Of a DNA stretch of 64,000 bases, positions 18,364-27,522 are shown in pieces (positions within the stretch are counted from its first letter, which is position 1; each line of letters begins with the position of its first letter). Source of the stretch: Salipaludibacillus keqinensis (lineage in GTDB: Bacteria > Bacillota > Bacilli > Bacillales > Salisediminibacteriaceae); NCBI RefSeq assembly GCF_003226325.1, contig NZ_PDOD01000005.1, positions 62,001 through 126,000 on the forward strand, read 5' to 3'. The translations under genes were made by a program, and so were the position numbers. The notes beneath the pieces are model-generated. The model saw only the letters and a list, made by a program, of their open reading frames with translations, was not told the DNA's origin and ran no database searches.

Positions 18364-19383
18364 ATGAAAATGACTATTAAGGAAATTGCTAAGCTTGCGG
18401 GGGTGTCACAAGCGACAGTCTCGAAAATTATTAATAACTATGATGATGTAGGGGCAAAGACGAAAAAAAGAGTGCTACAAATCATGGATGAGTATGGTTA
18501 TCGACCTTCTTATTCGGCGCAATCTTTAGCGAAGAAAATAACCAAAGTTATTGGTGTTATCTATGCAGGGAAAATTAATGCTAACTTTAACCATCCTTTC
18601 TTTGTGGAAGTGGTCAGCTCGTTTAAAAAAACGATGGGATCAGAAGGATATGATTTATTATTTTTCTCGAACGAAAAATTTCATAAATCAGACGAAAATT
18701 ATTTAGCTCGGTGCCAGCACTATAATGTAGATGGTTGTATTATTATTGGTGGTGAAGAGGTGGAGCCCTCTATTTATGATCTTGATAAAAGTGAAATTCC
18801 TTGTGTAGGAGTTGATATTGAGCTATCAGGGAAAAAATCAGCTTATATTATGACAGACAATCCTCAAATTTCTGCCTTAGCTGTTGAACACTTTTATCTG
18901 CTTGGCCAAAGGGACATAGCCTTTATTGGGGGGAAAGAAGAATCAGTTATATCGAAACAGAGATACCAAGGTTTTATTGACGAAATGAAGACCTATGGGT
19001 TGAAAGTGAATCCTGAATGGATTGTCTATGGTGACTTCTTTGAAGATAGCGGATACGAAAAAATGGAAGAATTGCTTCAGCGGCCATCTATACCGAAAGC
19101 GATCTTTGCTGCTTCTGATTTAATGGCTATGGGCGCTATTAGAGCGGTTAAAGAAAGTGGTAGAAAGATTGATGACTTTTCTTTTATAGGCTGTGACGAT
19201 ATTGTTGCCTCTAAACACATCGATCCTCCGCTTACTACTGTGAAACAAGATAAGGAAAAGATTGGCAAGATGGCAGCGTATATTTTAAATGATATGATTA
19301 AAGAGAAAATAGATCAGACCTCAATTAAAATTGACCCAGAATTAATTGTGAGAGCATCCTGCGGTGCGAATAAAGCCGGTTGA
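18364..19383 (+). CDS. LacI family transcriptional regulator
   Basis: 339 residues from the ATG at 18364; the open frame extends 75 codons upstream through both operators and is not coding. The N-terminal HTH (TIKEIAKLAGVSQATVSKII) and hinge (YRPSYSAQSLAKK) precede a periplasmic-binding-protein-like effector domain with the motif FIGCDDI near the C-terminus. It stands between the GH1/ROK pair and the transporter operon, and palindromes with core AAACCGGTTT occur in both control regions. It is probably the local sugar-responsive repressor. The inducer is unknown. Confidence 0.88.
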   Translation: MKMTIKEIAKLAGVSQATVSKIINNYDDVGAKTKKRVLQIMDEYGYRPSYSAQSLAKKITKVIGVIYAGKINANFNHPFFVEVVSSFKKTMGSEGYDLLFFSNEKFHKSDENYLARCQHYNVDGCIIIGGEEVEPSIYDLDKSEIPCVGVDIELSGKKSAYIMTDNPQISALAVEHFYLLGQRDIAFIGGKEESVISKQRYQGFIDEMKTYGLKVNPEWIVYGDFFEDSGYEKMEELLQRPSIPKAIFAASDLMAMGAIRAVKESGRKIDDFSFIGCDDIVASKHIDPPLTTVKQDKEKIGKMAAYILNDMIKEKIDQTSIKIDPELIVRASCGANKAG

Positions 19384-19411
19384 TCTATCATGTTCAAGGA
19401 GAGTTGTAATA

Positions 19412-20017
19412 ATGAATAAATTACAGACCGTTGCGGAATGGATTTACCGATTAGCATATATTAATATTTTATGGATTGTATTTTCATTGGTTGGAATGGT
19501 TGTTTTCGGAGTGGCTCCTGCGACTATTGCTGTCTACAGCGTTTTTCAACAGTGGATCAAGGGAGAAGAAATAGAAGGAAAAATAATTACTCATTTCTTT
19601 AAAATTTATAAAGAAAAATTCTTTAGAGCGAATCTTCTCTGGGGAATATTGCTTGTCATCGGCTTTATATTGTATGTAGACTTTTATTTTATTTTCAGAT
19701 GGGATCACGTAATAGCTCCCGTTTTGTTAGGTTTAGGGATGTTTGTTCTCATACTCTATATTATGGTCATCATGTTTAGTTTCCCACTAATTGCATATCG
19801 AAATTTGAAAGTAATGCAGTCTATCAAATATGCTCTTATCTATGGGTTTCGTTCACCGTCGCTAACAATCTCTCTGATAATTAGCTTTCTAGTGATTCAT
19901 TATCTGATCTTCCAATTTCCGGTTCTTTATTTGTTTTATTCAGTGAGTATTATTACTTATATGATCATGCTGGTCACTCATAAGAATTCTCATAAACTAA
20001 ATATAGCTAATGACTAA
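19412..20017 (+). CDS. YesL family (DUF624) membrane protein
   Basis: 201 residues from the ATG at 19412 (AAGGAGA upstream), 28 nt after lacI. Four to five transmembrane helices and the early motif VFGVAPATIAVYSVFQQWI are typical of YesL/DUF624. These proteins recur beside CUT1 sugar ABC transporters and are thought to be accessory; no biochemical role is established. Probably co-transcribed with lacI. Confidence 0.85.
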   Translation: MNKLQTVAEWIYRLAYINILWIVFSLVGMVVFGVAPATIAVYSVFQQWIKGEEIEGKIITHFFKIYKEKFFRANLLWGILLVIGFILYVDFYFIFRWDHVIAPVLLGLGMFVLILYIMVIMFSFPLIAYRNLKVMQSIKYALIYGFRSPSLTISLIISFLVIHYLIFQFPVLYLFYSVSIITYMIMLVTHKNSHKLNIAND

Positions 20018-20056
20018 AAAAAATCTCCTCCCAAAAAAAATTGAAAGATTCTAAAA

Positions 20057-20093
20057 AGAAAGCGTTGACATAAAATATTTCTGCATATACAAT
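20057..20093 (+). promoter_or_regulatory. Transporter operon promoter with overlapping cre site
   Basis: TTGACA (20065-20070), 17 bp, TACAAT (20088-20093). AGAAAGCGTTGACA (20057-20070) fits the cre consensus at all but one fixed position and covers the -35, which predicts CcpA repression. Confidence 0.75.
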
Positions 20094-20097
20094 GACA

Positions 20098-20118
20098 TTA
20101 CGAAACCGATTTAGTTAA
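20098..20118. promoter_or_regulatory. LacI-type operator O3
   Basis: TTACGAAACCGATTTAGTTA plus one base, overlapping the expected transcription start of the transporter promoter. Confidence 0.7.
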
Positions 20119-20192
20119 TTGCAGAACAGGAACCGATGATGTCAACATCTGTCAGCGCATTTGTGTTGCAATTTAGTTTTTATTAGTGGTAT

Positions 20193-20213
20193 TTACGAAA
20201 CCGGTTTAGCTAA
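20193..20213. promoter_or_regulatory. LacI-type operator O4
   Basis: TTACGAAACCGGTTTAGCTA plus one base, 95 bp downstream of O3. The pair could support repression by DNA looping. Confidence 0.7.
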
Positions 20214-20344
20214 AAGGTTATTGGATATTTTGGTAAGTGTAGTAATGAAGGTTTTTTAAATTACGGCTAGGAGGTGGATCGTCTCACATTAGCTTGCAGT
20301 TGGTAAGATTTTTAATAATAATAAGCGTTCAAGGGGGATTTTAC

Positions 20345-21724
20345 ATGAAAAAGTATGGTTTAATGACAGGTTTGTTAGCGTTATCAGTTATGGTATCTGC
20401 TTGTGGTAATAATGATAATGCCTCAGGAGATAATAACGGTGATGCAGGAGACAACAATAATAATAATGCAGAAGTTAATAATGATGTGAATGAAGCAGTT
20501 GCTGTAGATGAGGAAGATGAAGACGTTGAGGTCACTGAAGTAGGATCAGATGACGCAGATGTAGAGTTATCTTTCTGGTTATTTGGAGCTACAGGCTATC
20601 CTGAATTAGCCGAAGAGTATGTTGAAGAAAATCCAAATGTAAGCATTAATTTCCAAGAGATTGAAATGGGAGATCACCATAACAACCTTTTCACTGCACT
20701 ATCTGCAGGAAGTGGTGCTCCAGACTTGGCAGCCATTGAAGTTTCTGAAATTGACGGATATAAGAGTGCAGAAGACCGTTTTGTTAACTTGTACGATCTA
20801 GGAGCAGAAGAAATCGAAGATGACTACTTGGATTGGGTATGGGAAAACGGGAAAAATGTAGATGGCGATTTCTTATTTGGTCTTCCAACTGACATCGGAC
20901 CTACAGTTATGTTTTACCGTGCTGATGTCTTTGAAGAAGCAGGATTACCATCGGAGCCAGAAGAAGTGGAAGAGTTAGTTAGCACTTGGGATGATTACCG
21001 AGAAGTGGCTCAAACGATTTTAGATGAGACTGGAAAACCTATGGCAGACAACCCTGAAACAGTTTTCAATGCAAAAAGAGATCAGGCGCCAGAAGCATAT
21101 TTTAACGAAGAAGATGAACTAATTTTAGAAGATTCTCCTTATGTTCGAGATTCTTTCCTTGAGACTTCTGAAATGATTGAAAATGGTTACGTTGAAAACT
21201 TTGGTATGTGGACGCCTGAATGGGGTGCTGGAATGGCAGACGGAGACTTTGCTACATTATTAGCTCCAGCTTGGATGCAAGGCGTTATTAAAGGAAATGC
21301 TCCTGATGCAACTGATTGGAGAGTAGCTGCAATGCCTGAAGGTGGCGGAAACTGGGGAGGTTCTTACGTTGCAATCCCTGAACAGTCAGAGCACGCAGAA
21401 GAAGCTTATGAGTTTTTGACTTGGCTCTTATCACCTGAACAACAACTTAGAGCCTTTGAAAACATGGGTCTATTCCCTTCGACACCTGAAGTATATGATA
21501 TGCCTGAATTTAATGACTTCACTGACGATTACTTTGGTGGTCAAAATACTGCTCAAGTTTTCGCGGATTCAGCTCTTGAAGTTAACCACGTTCACAAAGG
21601 TCCTCAATACGGAGATGTGAACTCTGAAATTCTTGCAGGATTAGATAATGTGTATGATGGTTTTGATGCTGAAGAAGAATGGCAAGATATTTTAGATCGA
21701 GTTGGACAGCGTATTAACCGTTAA
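20345..21724 (+). CDS. Sugar ABC transporter substrate-binding lipoprotein 1
   Basis: 459 residues from the ATG at 20345 (AAGGGGG upstream). The signal peptide ends in lipobox VSAC (Cys20), followed by a low-complexity Asn/Asp/Glu linker (about 22-75) and a family 1 solute-binding fold (VELSFWLFGATG, LFTALSAGSGAPDLAAIE, GGNWGGSYVAIPE). CUT1 transporters of this kind import di- and oligosaccharides. The very acidic composition fits a protein exposed to high salt. The matching permeases follow after a hairpin and an inserted element. Confidence 0.9.
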   Translation: MKKYGLMTGLLALSVMVSACGNNDNASGDNNGDAGDNNNNNAEVNNDVNEAVAVDEEDEDVEVTEVGSDDADVELSFWLFGATGYPELAEEYVEENPNVSINFQEIEMGDHHNNLFTALSAGSGAPDLAAIEVSEIDGYKSAEDRFVNLYDLGAEEIEDDYLDWVWENGKNVDGDFLFGLPTDIGPTVMFYRADVFEEAGLPSEPEEVEELVSTWDDYREVAQTILDETGKPMADNPETVFNAKRDQAPEAYFNEEDELILEDSPYVRDSFLETSEMIENGYVENFGMWTPEWGAGMADGDFATLLAPAWMQGVIKGNAPDATDWRVAAMPEGGGNWGGSYVAIPEQSEHAEEAYEFLTWLLSPEQQLRAFENMGLFPSTPEVYDMPEFNDFTDDYFGGQNTAQVFADSALEVNHVHKGPQYGDVNSEILAGLDNVYDGFDAEEEWQDILDRVGQRINR

Positions 21725-21738
21725 GTAAGGAATGTTTA

Positions 21739-21768
21739 TGCGGGTATGGTGAACATGCTGTACCCGCA
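21739..21768 (+). terminator. Intra-operon hairpin after binding protein 1
   Basis: TGCGGGTA / TACCCGCA with a 14-nt loop and only a weak T tract. Such hairpins often set a high binding-protein to permease ratio. Confidence 0.55.
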
Positions 21769-21809
21769 ATTCATTTTAAAAACTCACATAAACAGTCATT
21801 CTATATATT

Positions 21810-21932
21810 GGTTCTGTTAAACAATAGTGTTGATTTCTGTAGTAAGTATTCTGTTACTCCACTATTAAATTGGTCTTAGGCAGCGTATGATTCGCAAAAT
21901 AAGGCATTCCTAGCACAACGTTTACCAGAGCC
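21810..21932. mobile_element. 123-bp MITE-like element with 8-bp target duplication
   Basis: Terminal inverted repeats GGTTCTGTTAAAC (left) and GTTTACCAGAGCC (right) match at 11 of 13 positions. The element is bracketed by perfect 8-bp direct repeats TATATATT (21802-21809 and 21933-21940). It has no reading frame and must have been moved by a transposase in trans. The 8-bp duplication and GG-TCTGT end resemble IS6- or ISL3-type insertion sequences. The remaining ~210 bp up to the permease gene show nothing recognisable. Confidence 0.75.
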
Positions 21933-22154
21933 TATATATTTGTAAATAGAAAAGAGAAAACTCGAATTACTATTTATGTAGTTTTAGGGTCTTACGGAAA
22001 CTTAAAGGGGAAAATTTAGAACATGGGCAAAGCTGGAGTTGTTTCAAGGAATTAAGAAAGAGAAAGCTATTTTATAAAGTAGAGTACACTTATTAAGGAT
22101 ATTAATAAACATGTAACCTTGATGATACGCTACCATTTTATTAGGAGGATAAAT

Positions 22155-23138
22155 ATGGCTAGATTACAACGAGATGCTGGAAAATCGAACGATCATAACA
22201 CAATGTCTAATAAAGAACCGCAAGAACCAAAGAAGAGGTCCTTTTCGCAAAGACAAAGAAACATGGCCTCAGGGTATATGTTTATCTCTCCTTTCTATTT
22301 ACTGTTCGCCGTCTTTGGGGTTTTCCCCATCTTGTACAGCTTCTATTTAGCTTTCTTCAGGTGGGATGGACTAGGGGACATGGAGTATGTAGGGTTTAAT
22401 AACTTTAATATTATTTTCAATGACCCTCTTTTTTGGAAGTCTTTATATAATACAATCGTAATCGGTTTGATGGGGACAGCTCCTCAGCTGATTGTGGCTT
22501 TACTCCTTGCTTTTGCATTAAACTCAGTACTAATTAAATATAAAAGTGTTTTCAGACTTGCCATATTCTTACCTTATGTTACGTCAATCGTAGCTGTTGC
22601 AATTGTCTTCAGTGTAATTTTCAGCAACCAAGAATCAGGCCTCGTGAATGCTTTTCTAGGCATGTTTGGCGTTGAACCTATTACTTGGACGAGAGCGGAA
22701 TGGGGAACAAAAGTAGCCATTGCGACGATGATCTTTTGGCGCTGGGTAGGTTATAACACAATTATTTATTTAGCTGGAATGCAAGCAATTCCTAGTGATT
22801 TATATGAAGCAGCTAAAATTGACGGAGCTTCACTAAGACAGCAGATTTGGCATATTACCATCCCGATGTTGAAACCATTTATTATTTTTACAGTGTTTAC
22901 ATCTACTATCGGTGCACTTCAGATCTTCGCTGAACCTCATATTTTCCAAGGTCGTGCCGGAAGGCCAGAGGGTATGAGTATCGTATTGTATCTATATAGA
23001 GATGCGTTTGGAAGTAACTTCTTTGGAACGGCGTCGGCAACAGCGATTGTCCTGTTCTTTATCATCATTGTTTTCTCAACTATGAATTTGTATTTTGCGA
23101 ATCGGATCGGACGTTCGAAAAAGGTAGGTGTTAAATAA
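22155..23138 (+). CDS. Sugar ABC transporter permease (MalF type)
   Basis: 327 residues from the ATG at 22155 (AGGAGG 7 nt upstream). Basic N-terminal tail, then six transmembrane helices. The EAA loop YEAAKIDGASLRQQIWHITI, which contacts the ATPase, is intact. No ATP-binding subunit is encoded in the window, so a shared MsmX-type ATPase is expected. Its stop overlaps the start of the next gene by 1 nt. Confidence 0.92.
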   Translation: MARLQRDAGKSNDHNTMSNKEPQEPKKRSFSQRQRNMASGYMFISPFYLLFAVFGVFPILYSFYLAFFRWDGLGDMEYVGFNNFNIIFNDPLFWKSLYNTIVIGLMGTAPQLIVALLLAFALNSVLIKYKSVFRLAIFLPYVTSIVAVAIVFSVIFSNQESGLVNAFLGMFGVEPITWTRAEWGTKVAIATMIFWRWVGYNTIIYLAGMQAIPSDLYEAAKIDGASLRQQIWHITIPMLKPFIIFTVFTSTIGALQIFAEPHIFQGRAGRPEGMSIVLYLYRDAFGSNFFGTASATAIVLFFIIIVFSTMNLYFANRIGRSKKVGVK

Positions 23139-23974
23139 TGGAAACTAACAAGAAAAAAGCACCAGTGGCAAAATATTTAGTTTACTTAGGATTAATTGTA
23201 GTTTCCTTGGGGTCTTTATTTCCCTTTTACTGGATGTTTGTTATGGCTACCAATCCGAATAGCATGATTAACCAGACTCCTCCGGTCATGATTCCCGGAT
23301 CTAACATGGTCTCGAACTTCCAACTTGTACTAGACAGTATTCCGTTCTGGGGTGCTATGCTGAACTCTCTGATTGTTTCAAGTACCATTACAATCGGTGT
23401 CTTAATTTTATGTTCCCTTGCAGGGTTTGCTTTTGCGAAATTAGAATTTCCAGGAAGAACAATGTTATTTGTTTTCATCTTGGGAACGATGATGATTCCT
23501 CCGCAGCTAGGTCTTATTCCAACTTACTTTATCATTACCCAGTTGGGCTGGCTGAGTGATTTACGGGCGGTTATCGTACCTGGATTAATGAACGCATTCG
23601 GGATCTTCTGGATGAGACAGTATATTTCTAGTGCTGTACCTGATTCGATCATTGAAGCAGCTAGAATTGATGGGTGTAGTAATTTCAGAATTTATTGGAA
23701 CATCATTATTCCAACGATTCTCCCAGCCTTTGCAACACTAGGGATCATTGTCTTCATGGCAATTTGGGGAGATTATTTATGGCCGTTGGTCGTGTTACAA
23801 GATCAATCCATGCATACAATCCAAGTAGCATTGCGGTCCTTAATGGATGACAGAGTAAGAGACTACGGTATGATTTTATCCGGAACATTCTGGGCGACGG
23901 TTCCATTAATCGTTATATTCTTACTATTTAATAAGTTATTTATTAAGAGTATCACCGATGGAGCAGTGAAATAA
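23138..23974 (+). CDS. Sugar ABC transporter permease (MalG type)
   Basis: 278 residues with six transmembrane helices and the EAA loop IEAARIDGCSNFRIYWNIII. It is translationally coupled to the MalF-type subunit (TAATG overlap). It forms the CUT1 channel with that subunit for the sugar presented by one or both binding lipoproteins. Confidence 0.93.
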   Translation: METNKKKAPVAKYLVYLGLIVVSLGSLFPFYWMFVMATNPNSMINQTPPVMIPGSNMVSNFQLVLDSIPFWGAMLNSLIVSSTITIGVLILCSLAGFAFAKLEFPGRTMLFVFILGTMMIPPQLGLIPTYFIITQLGWLSDLRAVIVPGLMNAFGIFWMRQYISSAVPDSIIEAARIDGCSNFRIYWNIIIPTILPAFATLGIIVFMAIWGDYLWPLVVLQDQSMHTIQVALRSLMDDRVRDYGMILSGTFWATVPLIVIFLLFNKLFIKSITDGAVK

Positions 23975-24031
23975 CAAAAGTTACGGTTGTTCCCTTTTTC
24001 CCTCTTTTCAATTATATGGTTGTAATTATAA

Positions 24032-24066
24032 AACAGGTAGTTTACTCAGCTGCCTGTTTTTGTTTT
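24032..24066 (+). terminator. Terminator between permeases and phosphorylase
   Basis: AACAGGTAG / CTGCCTGTT stem with a 9-nt loop and T-rich tail. Some read-through is likely because the next gene belongs to the same pathway. Confidence 0.65.
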
Positions 24067-24144
24067 AGACCTTGTTAAAAGGTAGTATTACATTACCGTT
24101 TAGAAAAAGTTCTTTACACTAAAAAATATCACGGAGGCATTACT

Positions 24145-27100
24145 ATGTACCAGTTAAAAAAAGACCACTCATTTGAAATTAAAAATTACCAGTCCCAAGC
24201 ACCTTTTTCCAGCTTCCTACCGGGAATTGCTGGGCTATCAGGAATTCCTATGTGGGCTTTTTATGTTAACAGAGGCCAAGGGATTGCGAGCTTTGGTATA
24301 CAAGACAAGAACCATGCCATGATGGAATTTTATCCGGCAGACAAATCCTATCAAATGGTTCACCTTCAAGGATTCCGAACGTTTGTAAAGGTTGCAGACT
24401 CAGAAGGAACGAAAGTGATTGAACCGTTTGCTTCTAAAGGAGCGAATGAAGAGGATATCACTGAAACAATGACCATTTCGGAAAATATGCTGCAACTTCA
24501 CTACGCGAATCAGCGTGTTGGATTCTCTATGAATGTCAGTTACTTCATTTTGGCAAATGCACCTGTAAGTGGCTTGATTCGTCACGTTGAATTTAAAAAT
24601 ATTTCCAACCAAACGAAATCGTTCGAAATTCTAGATGGTATGCCAGCTGTATTACCTAGCGGAGTAGCTAATACCCCTTATAAGGAATTAGGAAATACGT
24701 TGAAAAGCTGGTTCGATGTTTACAATGTAGAGCAGAAGGTTCCTTTTTATACATTGAGAGGAAGTATGGAAGACACAGCTGAAGTGAATGAAATCACAGA
24801 GGGAAATTTCTACTTTAGTTTGTTTTCACAAAATGGCCAAGAGACCCATTTGACGCCTATTGTGGATCGAGATCTGATTTTTGGTTCAGATACTTCTTTA
24901 CTGACACCTGAGAATTTCATTCAATCCTCAGTAAGTGAACTTGCTAAGGAGAAACAGTATACGACGAACAAGGTATCTTGTGGATTTACTCCCATCCAGT
25001 GTGAACTGAAAGCAGGAGAAGAGTCGGTGTTGTTCTCTGTCATTGGGCATGGGCGTAATTTGGATGCAGTTCAATCTTTTGTGAATTCCCATTTAACACT
25101 TGATTTCTTGGTTGAACAAAAAGAAGAAGCTCAATCCATTACAAGAGAACTAACGAAGCCGATAGAATCAGTAACAGGTCAGCCTTTATTCGATGCTTAT
25201 AGCAGACAGAGCTTCCTCGATAATGGTTTGCGCGGAGGATTTCCGTTTGTCTTCAAAAACAAAGAAGAGAGTAAGGTCTATTATTTATATTCGAGAAAAC
25301 ATGGAGATCTTGAAAGAGACTACAATTTCTTCTCAATTAGTCCCACGTTCTATTCTCAAGGAAACGGAAACTATCGGGATATCAATCAAAATCGTCGGTG
25401 TGACGTGTTTTTTGAACCTCATGTTTACGACAGTAATGTGAAGCAGTTTATGAACTTGATCCAGTTGGATGGTTATAATCCACTAGCGGTTAAGGGTGTT
25501 CGCTTTCAACTAAATGACGCCTCTACATTTGATTTTTCTGCCTATGTGGAGCAAAACCAGATCGACGTATTAAAATCATTTTTCCAAGATTCATTTACAC
25601 CAGGAGAATTAAAACATTATTTATTAGATAAAGAAATTCAGTTACAAACGTCATTTGATGAGTTTCTTACAACAGTTTTACTAGAAGCCAAGGAGAATTA
25701 CGAAGCAGAATTCGGTGAAGGATACTGGATAGATCATTGGACTTACAATTTAGACTTGGTAGAGAGTTTTCTATCCGTTTATCCTGACGATAAAGAGAAA
25801 TTTTACTTTAATCGTTCTTATGCATTTTTCCAAAGCCCAGCATCAGTTCAGCCTCGCCAACATAAGTACAAAGGAAAAGGCGATCAGCTCCGACAATATA
25901 GCGCGGTGGAAGAAACACACTCAGGTGACTCCAATTGGGTAAAAGGGAATTACGGCAAAGGAGAGGTGTATGAAACGAATTTATATTCCAAGTTGTTGCT
26001 TCTCGCTTTAGTGAAGACATCGACTCTTGCTCCTGACGGTTTAGGAATTGAGATGGAAGCGGGTAAACCTGGATGGAACGATTCCTTAAACGGATTGCCT
26101 GGGATGTTTGGAGCGAGTACATCTGAGTTAATGGAGTTATACAGGTTAATAGAACAACTAGAGGACGTACAAAGTGAAGAGACAGTGTATCTCCCTGAAG
26201 AAGCAGGTGAATTTCTCGACGGAGTGTTGAGCCAAATAAATCAACTGGATCCTGCAGTACCAAAAGCAGAAACTGCTTATTGGAATGAGGTAACAACCTT
26301 AAGAGAAGCTTACCGAGAAAAAATTCGAAACGGTATCTCAGGGAAAGAGAAGACCTTGTCTATGGAAGAAGTTCACGTAGCATTAGCGACTCTGAAATCA
26401 AGAGTGGCTAAAGGAATAGAAAGATTAGCCAACTATGGTTCTCTACCTCCAACTTATTTTTATTTTGATGCCTCAGGAGCAGGAGTGGAAAGTGGTCGTA
26501 TGGATGAAATCGACTGGAAACCTGTACCAGTAACACCTTTCTTAGAAGGGATTGTGAAGTCATTAAAGATTTCAGCTGATCAATCGTCAGCAAAGAAAAT
26601 ATACGATCAAGTAAAGGAATCTGCTATTTATGATCGGAAGTTGAAAATGTACAAAACATCGATGCCGATTGAAAACGAGCCATTAGAATTAGGTCGTGCT
26701 AAGTCATTCACACCGGGATGGCTGGAAAATGAGTCAATCTTTTTGCATATGGAATATAAATACTTGCTTGAAGTGTTGAAAGCGGGCTTAGCGGAAGAGT
26801 TTTATGAGGACATGCAAAACGCACTGATTCCATTTCTTGATCCTGCTATTTATGGAAGAAGTACGCTGGAGAACTCCTCGTTTATTGCCAGTTCAGCTAA
26901 TCCGAATCCGGCACTGCACGGACGGGGATTTGTTGCCCGCTTAAGCGGATCGACAATTGAATTTATGAACATGTGGATGATTATGATGGCTGGTCAGAAG
27001 CCATTTACCGTGGAAGAAGATCAATTAGTGCTCCGATTAACACCCGTTTTAGCAGATTGGATGTTTACGGAAGAGAACGAAGTAACGTTTACGTTGTTTG

Positions 27101-27294
27101 GAACTTGCAAGGTCACTTATACAAATCCTCAGCGAAAACATACCTTTGGTAAGGATGGAGCGGTTCCACAAAGTTATGTGATCACTTATGATAACGGAGA
27201 TACCTTTGAGGTGAACGTTGGCGAATTAGTCGGAAGTCATGCGAAAGCTCTTCGAGAGGGCAAGATCGAACAAATGACTGTTCATTTGCAATAA
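24145..27294 (+). CDS. GH94-type glycoside phosphorylase, large
   Basis: 1049 residues, cytoplasmic (no signal). Resembles the large proteins annotated as cellobiose phosphorylase (COG3459): N-terminal beta-sandwich (PFSSFLPGIAGLSGIPMWAF), then an alpha/alpha barrel with FGEGYWIDHWTYNLDLVESF and the loop GKPGWNDSLNG, where Asp646 aligns with the general acid of GH94. Such enzymes cleave beta-glucosides with phosphate to give glucose-1-phosphate. Size and divergence leave room for a related family (GH149 or GH161, beta-1,3-glucan phosphorylases). Linkage specificity cannot be read. GGAGG precedes the ATG. Confidence 0.75.
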   Translation: MYQLKKDHSFEIKNYQSQAPFSSFLPGIAGLSGIPMWAFYVNRGQGIASFGIQDKNHAMMEFYPADKSYQMVHLQGFRTFVKVADSEGTKVIEPFASKGANEEDITETMTISENMLQLHYANQRVGFSMNVSYFILANAPVSGLIRHVEFKNISNQTKSFEILDGMPAVLPSGVANTPYKELGNTLKSWFDVYNVEQKVPFYTLRGSMEDTAEVNEITEGNFYFSLFSQNGQETHLTPIVDRDLIFGSDTSLLTPENFIQSSVSELAKEKQYTTNKVSCGFTPIQCELKAGEESVLFSVIGHGRNLDAVQSFVNSHLTLDFLVEQKEEAQSITRELTKPIESVTGQPLFDAYSRQSFLDNGLRGGFPFVFKNKEESKVYYLYSRKHGDLERDYNFFSISPTFYSQGNGNYRDINQNRRCDVFFEPHVYDSNVKQFMNLIQLDGYNPLAVKGVRFQLNDASTFDFSAYVEQNQIDVLKSFFQDSFTPGELKHYLLDKEIQLQTSFDEFLTTVLLEAKENYEAEFGEGYWIDHWTYNLDLVESFLSVYPDDKEKFYFNRSYAFFQSPASVQPRQHKYKGKGDQLRQYSAVEETHSGDSNWVKGNYGKGEVYETNLYSKLLLLALVKTSTLAPDGLGIEMEAGKPGWNDSLNGLPGMFGASTSELMELYRLIEQLEDVQSEETVYLPEEAGEFLDGVLSQINQLDPAVPKAETAYWNEVTTLREAYREKIRNGISGKEKTLSMEEVHVALATLKSRVAKGIERLANYGSLPPTYFYFDASGAGVESGRMDEIDWKPVPVTPFLEGIVKSLKISADQSSAKKIYDQVKESAIYDRKLKMYKTSMPIENEPLELGRAKSFTPGWLENESIFLHMEYKYLLEVLKAGLAEEFYEDMQNALIPFLDPAIYGRSTLENSSFIASSANPNPALHGRGFVARLSGSTIEFMNMWMIMMAGQKPFTVEEDQLVLRLTPVLADWMFTEENEVTFTLFGTCKVTYTNPQRKHTFGKDGAVPQSYVITYDNGDTFEVNVGELVGSHAKALREGKIEQMTVHLQ

Positions 27295-27344
27295 GAGAGA
27301 ATAAGCCAGTTTTGGCCCATTCTTTAATAGGATGAAAAATGTAT

Positions 27345-27368
27345 GGGAGATTGACGAATCAATCTCCC
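27345..27368 (+). other. Hairpin between phosphorylase and binding protein 2
   Basis: GGGAGATTGA / TCAATCTCCC with loop CGAA. It lacks a T tract and may be an mRNA-stabilising or attenuating stem. Confidence 0.5.
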
Positions 27369-27440
27369 TACCCCTGTTTCATAGATTGAGCAATTTCGCC
27401 TTACATACTTAATCGTATATAGACGATAATATGATCACTG

Positions 27441-27470
27441 TTGAACAAAATATCAGGGATCAGCTAAAAT
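27441..27470 (+). promoter_or_regulatory. Possible promoter of binding protein 2
   Basis: TTGAAC, 18 bp, TAAAAT, about 50 bp before the gene. Confidence 0.4.
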
Positions 27471-27522
27471 GAACGTACCATATTCATTATGGGAGAATAG
27501 CAGTTCAAAGGGGAAGTAAATT

